From: Bacillota bacterium
GTDB lineage: Bacteria; Bacillota; Clostridia; Acetivibrionales; JAFADI01
NCBI GenBank assembly: GCA_023424965.1
Contig: JAFADI010000062.1
Location: 1 to 64,000 of the forward strand
Direction: 5' to 3'
DNA length: 64,000 bases
Part shown: one piece after another, positions 41,602-50,990 of the stretch
How positions within the stretch are numbered: the stretch's first letter is position 1
How the letters are laid out: each line of letters opens with the position of its first letter
The notes under the pieces: model-generated
Told to the model about the DNA's origin: nothing
What the model saw: the letters and a program-made list of their open reading frames with translations, nothing else
The model's database searches: none
Translations under genes and position numbers: made by a program

Positions 41602-41773
41602 CCATAGAGGTGCGTTTTACAATAGTATATCTACTGAAAATGATGGGATTTCGCGAGGTAGATAAAAAGGGTAAAATGCCGAAGGATTTATTCCCCATCC
41701 GAATACATCCTGGTTGCTCAGTCAATAGCTGTGTAACTGTCATCAATTTGAGTTGATGGAGCGCTATCGGTTC
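41602..41773 (+). promoter_or_regulatory. Lysine riboswitch (L-box)
   Basis: Conserved L-box blocks in order: ATAGAGGTGCG, AATAGTATATC, CGAGGTAGA with AAAAGG, TGCCGAAGG, CATCCTGGTTGC, GTGTAACTGTCATC, and the closing TGGAGCGCTATCGG. They line up well with the B. subtilis lysC leader. Lysine binding favours termination at 41820-41852. It controls asd, dapA, dapB and the ACT-domain gene, all in the lysine/diaminopimelate branch, as expected. Confidence 0.92.
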
Positions 41774-41819
41774 TTAACAAGGCCAATGTGGGCATTGAAC
41801 ATTGTATTGACAAAGAACT

Positions 41820-41852
41820 GCTGGTACTCTATCCGAGGTTACCGGCTTTTTT
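41820..41852 (+). terminator. Riboswitch terminator
   Basis: GCTGGTA pairs with TTACCGGC (one wobble) around a CTC/GAG continuation, followed by six T residues, before the asd ribosome binding site TAGGAGG. Confidence 0.75.
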
Positions 41853-41878
41853 ATTTCAAATTTTAGGAGGTCAACAAC

Positions 41879-42958
41879 ATGAACAAGAAACTAAAGGTGG
41901 GTATTGTCGGCGGCACCGGCATGGTTGGGCAGAGGTTTATCACCCTTCTGGATAACCATCCCTGGTTTGAAGTTGTTTCCATCGCAGCCAGCGCAAGGTC
42001 CGCCGACAGGACTTATGCAGAGGCCGTTGAGGGCCGCTGGAAGCTGGATATTCCCATGCCTGAAGCAGTAAAGGGTATTATGGTTAAAAACGCCATGGAG
42101 GTTTCAAAGCTGGCAGACGAAGTTGACATGGTATTTTGTGCGGTGGATATGAAAAAGGATGAGATCAAAGCCCTGGAGGAGGCCTATGCAAAGGCTGAAA
42201 TCCCTGTAATATCAAACAATTCCGCCCACCGGTGGACGGAAGATGTTCCCATGATCATCCCTGAAATCAACGCGGGGCACACAGCGGTCATTGAAAGCCA
42301 GCGCAAGCGTCTCGGAACGAAAAAAGGCTTCATCGCCGTAAAATCCAACTGTTCCCTCCAGAGCTATGTTCCCCCCATGCACGCCCTCATGGGCTTTGGG
42401 CCCGAGAAGGTGCTGGCCTGTACCTACCAGGCAATTTCAGGCGCAGGAAAGACTTTCGGTGACTGGCCGGAAATGATTGACAACGTGATTCCCTACATCG
42501 GCGGCGAGGAAGAAAAGAGTGAAAAAGAGCCTTTAAAGATCTGGGGCAAAGTGGAAAACGGCAGGATCGTCAATGCCGAAAGTCCTGTAATTACAGCCCA
42601 GTGCTACAGGGTGGCAGCTTCCGACGGACATATGGCCGCGGTGTTTGCAACCTTTAAAAATAAACCTTCAAAGGATGAAATTTTAAGCTGCTGGAAAGAA
42701 TTCAAAGGCAAGGCACAGGAGTTAAAGCTTCCCAGCGCCCCCTCCCAGTTCCTCACCTATTTCGACCAGTCCGACAGGCCTCAGACCAGGGTGGACAGGA
42801 ATGTGGAAAACGGTATGGGCATTACGTTAGGAAGACTGCGTGAAGATTCAATCTTCGATTACAAGTTCGTATGTCTCTCCCACAACACCATCCGGGGCGC
42901 TGCGGGCGGCGGAGTACTGATGGCGGAACTGCTTAAGGCCGAAGGCTATCTGGAATAA
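41879..42958 (+). CDS. asd: Aspartate-semialdehyde dehydrogenase
   Basis: Asd reduces aspartyl phosphate to the semialdehyde shared by lysine, threonine and methionine synthesis. The 359-residue enzyme has the NADP motif VGIVGGTGMVGQRF, the catalytic cysteine in AVKSNCSLQSYVPP, and the active-site region RVAASDGHMAAVF with His. Its residue pattern is the long archaeal/fungal-type Asd rather than the short E. coli type. ATG 41879 follows TAGGAGG. First gene under the lysine riboswitch. Confidence 0.96.
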   Translation: MNKKLKVGIVGGTGMVGQRFITLLDNHPWFEVVSIAASARSADRTYAEAVEGRWKLDIPMPEAVKGIMVKNAMEVSKLADEVDMVFCAVDMKKDEIKALEEAYAKAEIPVISNNSAHRWTEDVPMIIPEINAGHTAVIESQRKRLGTKKGFIAVKSNCSLQSYVPPMHALMGFGPEKVLACTYQAISGAGKTFGDWPEMIDNVIPYIGGEEEKSEKEPLKIWGKVENGRIVNAESPVITAQCYRVAASDGHMAAVFATFKNKPSKDEILSCWKEFKGKAQELKLPSAPSQFLTYFDQSDRPQTRVDRNVENGMGITLGRLREDSIFDYKFVCLSHNTIRGAAGGGVLMAELLKAEGYLE

Positions 42959-42979
42959 TAATCGAAAGGATGTGTATTA

Positions 42980-43858
42980 ATGAGAACTCCTATTTTTACA
43001 GGTGCAGGCGTAGCAATTGTAACACCCTTTACGGAAGACGGCGTAGATTTTGACAAACTGGGAGAACTGATTGAGTTTCAAATCAGGGAGGGCATCGACG
43101 CTTTGGTCATTTGCGGCACTACCGGCGAGGCTTCCACCATGCCCGACGAGGAACACAAGGCGGCCATCCGGTTCGCCGTGGAAAAGGTGGGCAAAAGGAT
43201 TCCTGTCATCGCAGGCACCGGAAGCAACGACACCCGCCATGCCATAGACCTCAGCAAATATGCGGAGGAAGCCGGTTCGGATGCGATTCTCACGGTGACC
43301 CCCTACTACAACAAGACCAGCCAGAGAGGCCTTTACGAGCATTTCAAAGCCATTGCCGGAAGCATCAGCATTCCTTCAATATTATACAACGTGCCTTCCA
43401 GGACAAACCTGAACATCAATCCCGACACCGTGAAGGCCCTGTCGGAAATAGAAAATATCGTGGCAATAAAAGAGTGCAACTTAAATCAGGTTGGTGATAT
43501 AATAAACCTGTGCGGGGAAGACTTCACCGTTTACTCCGGCAACGACGAACATGTAGTCCCGCTCCTCTCCCTGGGAGGCAAGGGCGTAATATCCGTAATG
43601 GCGAACATCATCCCCAAAGACACCCATGACATGGTTGCCAAATTCCTCTCCGGAGATATTGAAGGCAGCAGGAAGCTGCAATTGGGAACATTGAACCTGA
43701 TCAAGGCTCTCTTTTCCGATGTGAGCCCTATTCCGGTGAAGGCCGCCATGAACCTCATGGGCTTGAACGTGGGAAAATGCCGCATGCCCCTGGTGGACAT
43801 GAGCGAAAAGAATCTAGAAGCATTGAAAACGGAAATGAAGGCCTACGGCCTGATCTGA
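42980..43858 (+). CDS. dapA: 4-hydroxy-tetrahydrodipicolinate synthase
   Basis: DapA condenses pyruvate with aspartate semialdehyde. The 292-residue TIM barrel has CGTTGEASTMPDEEH, the catalytic tyrosine in VTPYYNKTSQRG, and the Schiff-base lysine in NIVAIKECNLNQVG (quoted in part). ATG 42980 follows GAAAGGATG. It lies 20 bases after asd. Confidence 0.97.
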   Translation: MRTPIFTGAGVAIVTPFTEDGVDFDKLGELIEFQIREGIDALVICGTTGEASTMPDEEHKAAIRFAVEKVGKRIPVIAGTGSNDTRHAIDLSKYAEEAGSDAILTVTPYYNKTSQRGLYEHFKAIAGSISIPSILYNVPSRTNLNINPDTVKALSEIENIVAIKECNLNQVGDIINLCGEDFTVYSGNDEHVVPLLSLGGKGVISVMANIIPKDTHDMVAKFLSGDIEGSRKLQLGTLNLIKALFSDVSPIPVKAAMNLMGLNVGKCRMPLVDMSEKNLEALKTEMKAYGLI

Positions 43859-43894
43859 CAATAGGTTAATGATTTTGCATAAGGAAGTGGCCAG

Positions 43895-44653
43895 ATGATA
43901 AAAATACTAATGAGCGGATGCAACGGCAAAATGGGTCAGGTGATTACCCGCCTTGCGGAACAGAACGATGAATTGAATATTGCGGCGGGCTTTGATATTG
44001 CGGATAACAAAAAAAATCCCTATCCTGTCCACACTCACCTGGGTAACTGCAGGGAAAGCATTGACGTGATCATTGACTTTTCCAACCCGGAAGCCTTCGG
44101 GAACCTCCTGGACTTTGCCGTTTCAAGAAAGATACCTCTGGTAATGGCTACCACAGGTTTGTCCCACTCGCAGATAAAGAATCTTGAAGCAGCAGCAAAG
44201 GATATTCCTGTGTTTTTCTCAGCCAATATGTCCCTTGGCGTCAATCTTGTGATCGAACTGGTGAAAAAAGCCGCCAGGATCCTGGAAGAGAATTTTGACA
44301 TTGAGATTGTGGAAAAGCACCACAATCAAAAGCTTGATGCTCCCAGCGGTACGGCATTGGCCCTTGCAGACGCCATCAATTCGGCCCTTTCGCAAAAACA
44401 GGAGTATATTTACGACAGGCACTCCCGCCGGAGAAAAAGGAGCAAAGCGGAGATCGGCATTCATGCCGTGCGGGGGGGCACCATCGTCGGTGACCACTCC
44501 GTAATATTTGCCGGTAACGATGAAATTATCGAAATCAACCACATGGCCATGTCCAAAGAAATTTTCGGCGTCGGCGCGTTAAGAGCGGCAAAATTCCTTT
44601 ATAATAAGGCTCCAGGACTGTACAATATGAACGACCTCATTTCGGAGCAATAG
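43895..44653 (+). CDS. dapB: 4-hydroxy-tetrahydrodipicolinate reductase
   Basis: DapB reduces the DapA product with NAD(P)H. The 252-residue enzyme has the nucleotide motif LMSGCNGKMGQVI, the catalytic IVEKHHNQKLDAPSGTAL, and VRGGTIVGDHSVIFAG. ATG 43895 follows GGAAGTGG. Third gene of the lysine operon. Confidence 0.97.
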   Translation: MIKILMSGCNGKMGQVITRLAEQNDELNIAAGFDIADNKKNPYPVHTHLGNCRESIDVIIDFSNPEAFGNLLDFAVSRKIPLVMATTGLSHSQIKNLEAAAKDIPVFFSANMSLGVNLVIELVKKAARILEENFDIEIVEKHHNQKLDAPSGTALALADAINSALSQKQEYIYDRHSRRRKRSKAEIGIHAVRGGTIVGDHSVIFAGNDEIIEINHMAMSKEIFGVGALRAAKFLYNKAPGLYNMNDLISEQ

Positions 44654-44681
44654 TGTCCAAACAGCACGGGAGGTGTGATGT

Positions 44682-45152
44682 ATGTCGAACAAACCGGTTA
44701 CAAACATGTCCGTTACTTACAACGTAGCCCTTGTTACGGTAGATAAGCTGCCCAACAACATCAATATTATATCCGGTATCTTCAATTCCATTGCCGAACA
44801 GAAGATAAATATCGATATGATCAGCCAAACCCCTCCGTACAAAGGCAGTATAAGCGTGTCCTTCAGCCTGCCTTCGGAGGACCTGGTCAAAGCCCTTGGC
44901 GCACTGAACAGGTTCAAGAAGGAAGTGCCGGGTCTCACCATTGAAGTGGATGCCGGCAACACAAAATTATCCATTTACGGTGAGGAAATGAAAAATTTGT
45001 CCGGCGTTGCAGCAAGGCTTTTCACCGTACTGGCGGCCAACGGCATTGAAATAAAGCTCGTCACCACCTCCGAGGTGGATATCTCCTATCTCATCTATGA
45101 GAAGGACGTGGATAAGGCAATCGAATCGATCAAGGAAGAATTTAATATCTGA
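44682..45152 (+). CDS. ACT-domain protein (aspartokinase-regulatory-like)
   Basis: This 156-residue protein of two tandem ACT-like modules (VALVTVDKLPNNINIISGIF, then KLSIYGEEMKNLSGVAARLF, each shown in part) resembles the regulatory half of aspartokinase (SGVAARLFTVLAANGIEIK) without a kinase domain. ACT domains bind amino acids, so it may sense lysine or a relative and regulate aspartokinase in trans. That role is inference. It is the fourth gene in the riboswitch-controlled lysine operon. Confidence 0.8.
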   Translation: MSNKPVTNMSVTYNVALVTVDKLPNNINIISGIFNSIAEQKINIDMISQTPPYKGSISVSFSLPSEDLVKALGALNRFKKEVPGLTIEVDAGNTKLSIYGEEMKNLSGVAARLFTVLAANGIEIKLVTTSEVDISYLIYEKDVDKAIESIKEEFNI

Positions 45153-45247
45153 GAGCCAACAATCCCTCATAAAATCCGGCATTGTTGAAAATACTAATGC
45201 TGCAGCCAAAAATACCGAGGCGAGGATTGAAATTCGGAGGGATTGTC

Positions 45248-45418
45248 ATGGAACACACAAAATACAGAAAGCATCCGAGAGTATATAAGAAAAAGGAAGA
45301 ACCACAGGACGAAACAGTGCTTACCCTGGGTGCAGGCACGGCAGTGGGCATACTGGCGGCTGTCTTTATAAAAGGGTTCTTCTGGGGATACCTCATAAAC
45401 AGAAGATTTGCAAGATAA
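45248..45418 (+). CDS. Small single-span membrane protein (56 aa)
   Basis: This 56-residue frame from ATG 45248 (GGAGGG 5 bases upstream) has a very basic N-terminus (MEHTKYRKHPRVYKKKEE) and one C-terminal helix (GAGTAVGILAAVFIKGFFWG). The longer frame from 45182 lacks a site. A terminator follows. It lies behind the ACT-domain gene, perhaps co-transcribed. No family is recognised. Confidence 0.7.
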   Translation: MEHTKYRKHPRVYKKKEEPQDETVLTLGAGTAVGILAAVFIKGFFWGYLINRRFAR

Positions 45419-45446
45419 AAGAGGGTTGACCAAAGCCCTCTTTTTT
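45417..45446 (+). terminator. Lysine operon terminator
   Basis: AAAAGAGGG and CCCTCTTTT pair, followed by a T-run. Confidence 0.85.
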
Positions 45447-45531
45447 GTTGACATTGTACGGTATTCAACTATATAGTAGTTTATGGACATATATGTTCCC
45501 CAAACTCATTCTGGGCCGGGAGTGTTGACTT

Positions 45532-46713
45532 ATGTATTTTTCGTATGTTTCAGACCAGTTGTACCTCATCGTTACACTTTGTTTCACTTTCTTCATCTTT
45601 GCCTATACCCTGTGCCTGAATCTTAAGCCTACAAGGCTGAGTTTGCTGGGAAGCGCTTTTATCGTCCCCTTCACCCTCGCCTGTACTTCACTTTTGTCCA
45701 GGGACCTGTTCTCTTACGCCCTTTCCCAATCCTCCGATATCCTGCTGGTATTTATCCTGTTCGTGCTGCTGGCCCTAAAATCCGTGGAAAGGTACGCTTC
45801 CCCCATCAGGCTTTTTCTCCTGGCTTTGCCTTTTTTAATACTGTCGGCGGTTTTCAACATAAGCGAACTGCCGGGTCTGATTATATCCGATACAGCCTAT
45901 CTGCCACTGACGATGGCCGGTTCTCTTCTGAATTTATACCTGCTTCGAAAGTCCGGCGGCAACAGGGCACTTTTGTTCTGGGCCCTGCTTTGCTTTATGG
46001 GCTCTTCCATTGCCGTTTCTTTCGGTTTGAAGGACATCCTGCAATACCTGCCGCTCACTTTAAGGGCAACGGCGTTTTTCCTGTTTTCCCTTTATTTTCA
46101 CCGGGAAATTTACAGCCAGCTTACGGTCAAAGTCCGTGAAGCCGAAAAAAAGATTGAACTGATCAACAAGAATCTGGACCTGGAAGTTAAGAAAAGAGTG
46201 TTTGAGATCGAGCGTTCCAACGAAAAGCTGGTGAGCATATCCAAAACCGACGCGCTCACAAAGGCCTACAACAAAGCGGCCATCCTTGAACTGATCAACA
46301 GCCAGATCGAAGCAAAAGGCACAAAGGAATTCTCCATCATCATGTTCGACATTGACAATTTCAAGACCATTAACGATACCCTGGGACACATTGAAGGAGA
46401 CAAGTGCATCCGTAAGCTGGCTGCCATCACCAAAAACAGCATCCGGGAAATCGATGTCCTGGGAAGATACGGGGGCGACGAGTTCATCATTTTTCTGCCG
46501 GGAGCTTCAATACCACAGGCCAGGCTCATTGCGGAGAGGTTCAGAAAAAAAGTGGCGGAGACCGAGGCTCCGCACTTTACTGTTTCCATCGGTCTGGCAA
46601 ACTACCCCAACGACGCCCGGACAGAAAAGGAATTGATCGCCGTCGCCGACGAAGGCCTTTACCAGTCCAAGCGAAAAGGCAGGAATACCATCTCCCACAG
46701 AAATTTATTTTAA
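45532..46713 (+). CDS. Membrane-bound GGDEF diguanylate cyclase
   Basis: The 393-residue product has about seven hydrophobic segments in residues 1-190, a coiled-coil linker (VREAEKKIELINKNLDLEV), and a complete GGDEF domain (SKTDALTKAYNK, FDIDNFKTINDTLGH, GRYGGDEFIIF). An RxxD product-inhibition site (REID) lies five residues before GGDEF. It synthesises c-di-GMP in response to a signal at the membrane. ATG 45532 follows CGGGAGTG. Opposes the HD-GYP protein encoded at 28303-29340. Confidence 0.94.
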   Translation: MYFSYVSDQLYLIVTLCFTFFIFAYTLCLNLKPTRLSLLGSAFIVPFTLACTSLLSRDLFSYALSQSSDILLVFILFVLLALKSVERYASPIRLFLLALPFLILSAVFNISELPGLIISDTAYLPLTMAGSLLNLYLLRKSGGNRALLFWALLCFMGSSIAVSFGLKDILQYLPLTLRATAFFLFSLYFHREIYSQLTVKVREAEKKIELINKNLDLEVKKRVFEIERSNEKLVSISKTDALTKAYNKAAILELINSQIEAKGTKEFSIIMFDIDNFKTINDTLGHIEGDKCIRKLAAITKNSIREIDVLGRYGGDEFIIFLPGASIPQARLIAERFRKKVAETEAPHFTVSIGLANYPNDARTEKELIAVADEGLYQSKRKGRNTISHRNLF

Positions 46714-46732
46714 TCGTCCCTTAGGACGGCTC

Positions 46733-47944
46733 TTACTCATACCGCAAGGACTCAATAGGATCCAGGTCCGCAGCCCTCTTGGCGGGATAAACCCCAAAGA
46801 TCAGTCCCAGCGCCACCGAACCCAGGAAGGATGCGGTTATGACGACAACGTCCACCACGGGAGGTATTTTTATAATTGCCGATATGACGGCGCCTGCCAC
46901 AATTCCCAGCACAATCCCTATCAGACCGCTGAAGCCCGTCATGATTACCGATTCCGTGAGGAACTGCATGATGATGTCCTTTTTCTGAGCTCCCAGCGCT
47001 TTTCTTATTCCGATTTCCCTTATGCGCTCCGTCACCGAAACAAGCAGGATGTTTACAATGCCGATGCCTCCCACGATCAGGGTGATTACGGCAATGACCA
47101 GCAGTACGGCGGAGATGACTCCCATTACATTTGAAAGGGATTTCTGCATGTCTGCCGAGTTCATCGCCCTGTACTTGTCCTTGTTGTTGTGCTTGAATTC
47201 CAGCGCCTTGATGATGCGCTGGCCGATTTCCTGCAGTTTATCCTTTTCTACAACAGAAACATCAATTTCGTCTATCTTTTTGGTATTGTACAGGGCCATG
47301 GCCGTGGAAATGGGGACCCGCAATATTACCGGGTAGTCATCCCCCATCATGTCCTCGAACATGTTGCCCTCGCTCTTGATTACCCCGCTCACTCTCAGTT
47401 TCACCGTTTCTCCGCTGGGCAGTTTGAGGTTTACGTACTCTCCCACGATGTTTGTTTTATTGAAGTATTTCTTTGCAAAGGTTTCATCCACCACGCATAT
47501 GTTGGCCCTTGTGGAGTTGTCGATATCCGTCAGGTAGGTTCCCGCCGCCATATCGATGGGGCTGAACTCCTTGGATTGTGAGGTAAGTCCCACCACTACC
47601 GCATCCCGGGTTCTTGAACCCATCCTAACTTCGCCGCCGTTGTTCTTTTGCACAATGGGAGCAATGTTCTTTATCTCAGGAGCGACCTTTTTTATCATCT
47701 CAACATCCTGCAGTGTAAGCCAGTCGTTGGCATTTATCGTTTTTGAGCTTGGGGTGATCTGTATTATATTGGCTCCGAGCTTTTCAAACTGGGCGTCCAT
47801 ATAGGCCTGGGCCGCATTTCCTATGGCCACGATGGTGATAACGGAGAAAACCCCCATGATGATGCCCAGCATGGTAAGAAAGGAACGGAGCTTATTGGCC
47901 TTCAGGCTGTCCAGGGCCTGCTTCAGGCTTTCCGAAAAATTCAT
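46733..47944 (-). CDS. MacB-type ABC transporter permease
   Basis: The 403-residue FtsX/MacB-family permease has an N-terminal helix (RSFLTMLGIIMGVFSVITI), an extracytoplasmic MacB_PCD domain (residues about 45-270), and three C-terminal helices (NILLVSVTERIREIGIRKAL and following). GAQKKDI fits the family. It works with the ATPase encoded at 49997-50731 and the adaptor encoded just upstream. Likely exports a peptide, lipid or drug. ATG 47944 follows GAGGTTGAG. Confidence 0.93.
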   Translation of the reverse strand: MNFSESLKQALDSLKANKLRSFLTMLGIIMGVFSVITIVAIGNAAQAYMDAQFEKLGANIIQITPSSKTINANDWLTLQDVEMIKKVAPEIKNIAPIVQKNNGGEVRMGSRTRDAVVVGLTSQSKEFSPIDMAAGTYLTDIDNSTRANICVVDETFAKKYFNKTNIVGEYVNLKLPSGETVKLRVSGVIKSEGNMFEDMMGDDYPVILRVPISTAMALYNTKKIDEIDVSVVEKDKLQEIGQRIIKALEFKHNNKDKYRAMNSADMQKSLSNVMGVISAVLLVIAVITLIVGGIGIVNILLVSVTERIREIGIRKALGAQKKDIIMQFLTESVIMTGFSGLIGIVLGIVAGAVISAIIKIPPVVDVVVITASFLGSVALGLIFGVYPAKRAADLDPIESLRYE

Positions 47945-47954
47945 AGGCTCAACC

Positions 47955-49214
47955 TCATTCCTCTTCTCCCTTGATTATTTTGGCCTTGGAGCCGCTCTTC
48001 ATGCTCGGCTGGACTTTTTCCACCACGGTTTCCCCCTCTTTCAAGCCCTCCACCACCTCGGCATCCAGCTCCGAAGTGACTCCAAGCTTGACGGGCCGTT
48101 CTTCCAGGATGTTGTCCTTGCCCACCACAAACACGAACTTGTTTCCGTCCTTGTCCTCCCTCAGCATTTCAAAGGTAACCAGGGGAACATCGTTCCTTAC
48201 GTTGGTCACCACGTCGCAGGTGACGCTGAGACCGGGCTTAAGCACCGGATGCCCTTTTACGATTTCAACTTCAATTTCTATGAGCGTCTCATCTCCCGTT
48301 GCCGTGGTGTTCTTTTTGGCGGCGGGAGAGATACTGGTCACCTTGCCTGTCACACCGTCGCTTTTCTCAATGGCGTCCCCGCTTATTGCCACTTCCTGAC
48401 CTACTTCCACCTTCTTTATGTCGAATTCCTTGACATCTGCCTTTACTTTAAGCTTATCGGCATTAATGAATTTGAAGGTGGGCGTCATACTGCTGGTAAA
48501 GCCGCCCTCCTGGACGTTTATCTCTGAAATCACCCCATCGATAGGGCTTGCAGAGCTTTCTTCTATTTTTTTGATCTTGTTTTCAATGTCTGAAATCGCC
48601 AGCAAAGTAGATTTCAGGTTTTGCTGCTGGGATTGGACATCGATGCTCTGGCTGCCTAAAGCAAGCCTGGCATTGTTAAGGGCGATCTCAGCATCGTCAT
48701 AGGCTTTCTTTGCCTGGTCCAGTTCAGTCCTGGATACGGCACCGCTGTCAAAAAGATTTTTGCTGTTGTCGTAATTCTTCTTTTTCTCATCATAATTGAG
48801 CTGCGCGCTTCTAAGGTTATTGGCGGCCGTACCATCGGAGGACTGCAGCTTTTTGATGGCCAGCTCCTGCACTTCCCTGGTGACCTTCGCTTTCTCCAGC
48901 TCCGACAGAAGGGAATCCATATCGAATTCCGCCAGCTTCTGGCCTTTGGTCACCTTTTGATTCTTTTCCACCAGAAGTTTTTTCACCTTCAAAGGTGTTT
49001 CGAAATAAACCTCCTGTTTGTCGACCTCTTCGATCACGCCACTGGCGGATATGGAGGAGGAAATACTCCCTTTTTCTATTTGCTTTACGGTGACCTCAAA
49101 GGTCTTACCGCTTGAAAAGGCCGTTACAGAACCCGCATTCTTCACTATATTGGCCGCTACAACCGCAATGATGATTACAGCTATCAGGCTTCCGATAATT
49201 ACTTTCTTTTTCAT
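47955..49214 (-). CDS. HlyD/MacA-type efflux adaptor
   Basis: This 419-residue membrane fusion protein has one N-terminal helix (VIIGSLIAVIIIAVVAANIV) and a lipoyl/barrel-sandwich domain interrupted by a long coiled-coil hairpin (residues about 95-205). Beta-barrel segments follow (SPIDGVISEINVQEGGF). It links the ABC permease to outside components or substrate. ATG 49214 follows GTGGAG; an ATG 12 bases earlier is less favoured. It lies between the Yip1-family gene and the permease gene. Confidence 0.93.
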   Translation of the reverse strand: MKKKVIIGSLIAVIIIAVVAANIVKNAGSVTAFSSGKTFEVTVKQIEKGSISSSISASGVIEEVDKQEVYFETPLKVKKLLVEKNQKVTKGQKLAEFDMDSLLSELEKAKVTREVQELAIKKLQSSDGTAANNLRSAQLNYDEKKKNYDNSKNLFDSGAVSRTELDQAKKAYDDAEIALNNARLALGSQSIDVQSQQQNLKSTLLAISDIENKIKKIEESSASPIDGVISEINVQEGGFTSSMTPTFKFINADKLKVKADVKEFDIKKVEVGQEVAISGDAIEKSDGVTGKVTSISPAAKKNTTATGDETLIEIEVEIVKGHPVLKPGLSVTCDVVTNVRNDVPLVTFEMLREDKDGNKFVFVVGKDNILEERPVKLGVTSELDAEVVEGLKEGETVVEKVQPSMKSGSKAKIIKGEEE

Positions 49215-49257
49215 CTCTATCTCCACTTTCCAGATATTTTGTGTTGCAAAAGGCCTT

Positions 49258-49983
49258 TTACAGCATTCTCAGACTGTTGGCGGACATCAGTATATATACT
49301 GCGCACAGGAGGGCTGCTATGCCGTATGCCTTTGCTTTGCTCAGCTTGCTTACAACAGCGATCCCGATGCCAATGACGCAGTACTGCCATACTATGAACA
49401 GGTCAATTCCCCGGATGATTCCGTACAGGAAGCTTCCTTTAAGCCCCGGGGCAAACAAGTTGGTCAGATTTGCAAGGGAGGAATCCAGCATGATGCTGTT
49501 GGTAAAAAAGGATACGGCAAAGGTTATCAACAGCGACAGCACAATTACCACGGAGGAATATCCCACAACAGAAAGATACTGCTTGTATTTGCCTTCTCCC
49601 TTAAGGAGCTTTGCAAGTCCGAACATTACGGTGGCGCTTATGAACCATTGAAAAAGACCGGTAAAGGGTGTGGCAATCAGAGTTATCCACCAGCCCATGC
49701 TTTTGGCGGCCTCCACCTGCTGTGGCGTCATAGCCTGATTGCTCTGCTCCAGACCCAGCTCAACCACATGTGTGGAAAATTCCTTGAAAAGATCCAGCCT
49801 CAGCAGATAAAATATCAAGGTTCCCAGAGCCGCAACCAATATGGGAAAGAGGATTCTCGGCTTTTCTGACAGGTCTTTCATGACTTCGGCGGGAGAAGTG
49901 ATGATTCCAACAACCCGTTGAAGAAAATTCATTTTGCCTGTGGGGGGAGTTTCATTTCCTATTCCAAATTTCACAGTTTCCAT
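49258..49983 (-). CDS. Yip1-family membrane protein
   Basis: The 241-residue product has about five hydrophobic helices in residues 45-240. The N-terminal FLQRVVGIITSPAEVMKDL is the conserved YIP1/DUF1282 opening motif. Yip1-like proteins of Gram-positives often accompany MacAB-like exporters, but their role is unknown. ATG 49983 follows TAGGAGG. Encoded between the ATPase and the adaptor in one operon. Confidence 0.88.
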   Translation of the reverse strand: METVKFGIGNETPPTGKMNFLQRVVGIITSPAEVMKDLSEKPRILFPILVAALGTLIFYLLRLDLFKEFSTHVVELGLEQSNQAMTPQQVEAAKSMGWWITLIATPFTGLFQWFISATVMFGLAKLLKGEGKYKQYLSVVGYSSVVIVLSLLITFAVSFFTNSIMLDSSLANLTNLFAPGLKGSFLYGIIRGIDLFIVWQYCVIGIGIAVVSKLSKAKAYGIAALLCAVYILMSANSLRML

Positions 49984-49996
49984 GACAACCTCCTAT

Positions 49997-50731
49997 TTAT
50001 ATGGCTTCTTCCGCCCTGCGGGCGTTTATGACATCCCTGGCGTCAATGGGATGGGGAACCCAAACATCCGTCTTCAGCATTCCGTCCCGGAAGCTCACAA
50101 TCCGCTTGGTATGCTCTCCTATGTCCGGTTCGTGCGTTACCATGATGATGGTCACACCCTCCCTGTTGAGCTCCTGGAATACGGCCATGATATCTTCACC
50201 CGATGCACTGTCCAGGTTTCCCGTCGGTTCGTCCGCCAGAAGTATGGCAGGGCTGTTTACAAGTGCCCTGGCAATTGCCACTCTCTGCTTCTGTCCTCCG
50301 GACATTTCATTGGGCTTATGGTGCATCCTGTCTGCCAGGCCCACCCGGTCAAGGGCTTCGATGGCCTTGTTTTTCCTCTGCTTTGCGTTGGCACCGGCAT
50401 ATATCATGGGCAGTTCCACGTTGCCCAGGGCACTCATTCTGGGGAGCAGGTTAAAGGACTGGAACACAAATCCGATTTTAAGATTCCTTATTCTGGCCAG
50501 TTCCCTGTCGTCAAGGGCGGAAATGTTCACTCCGTCCAGCTCGTAAACCCCGGAGGTTGACCTGTCCAGACAGCCTATGATATTCATAAGCGTTGACTTT
50601 CCGGAGCCTGAAGGGCCCATGATGGACACGAACTCCCCTTTTTCAATGGCCATATTTACATTTTTCAAAGCCTCCACTTCGATGCTCCCGTTCCTGTACA
50701 CCTTTCCAAGGCTATCGATTCTTATGATCAT
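49997..50731 (-). CDS. MacB/LolD-type ABC transporter ATPase
   Basis: The 244-residue ATP-binding subunit has the Walker A MGPSGSGKSTLMNI, signature EMSGGQKQRVAIARAL, Walker B ILLADEPTGNLD and the H-loop VTHEP. This matches the MacB/LolD (o228) class that energises FtsX-like permeases. ATG 50731 follows GAGGTC. It is first in the operon ATPase, Yip1, adaptor, permease. Confidence 0.96.
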   Translation of the reverse strand: MIIRIDSLGKVYRNGSIEVEALKNVNMAIEKGEFVSIMGPSGSGKSTLMNIIGCLDRSTSGVYELDGVNISALDDRELARIRNLKIGFVFQSFNLLPRMSALGNVELPMIYAGANAKQRKNKAIEALDRVGLADRMHHKPNEMSGGQKQRVAIARALVNSPAILLADEPTGNLDSASGEDIMAVFQELNREGVTIIMVTHEPDIGEHTKRIVSFRDGMLKTDVWVPHPIDARDVINARRAEEAI

Positions 50732-50990
50732 TTATTGACCTCGCATTCTTTGGCACTTAGCACAAGCTCAAACCATATCAATTACTATATACGGCGATAA
50801 AATTAAAAAGTCTCAAATTTCAGCCTTCCATTATATCCGCAGTGAATTTTATTATACCATAGTGCGGTTACATTTTGCCTATCAGAAATATTACAAATGT
50901 GTTATGAATTGCGGTACCGTCAAAGAATTTTCAGTATATTTACGGCAAAAACACAAATCCTATTAAATATAGTAAAGGAGCGGTGTCATT

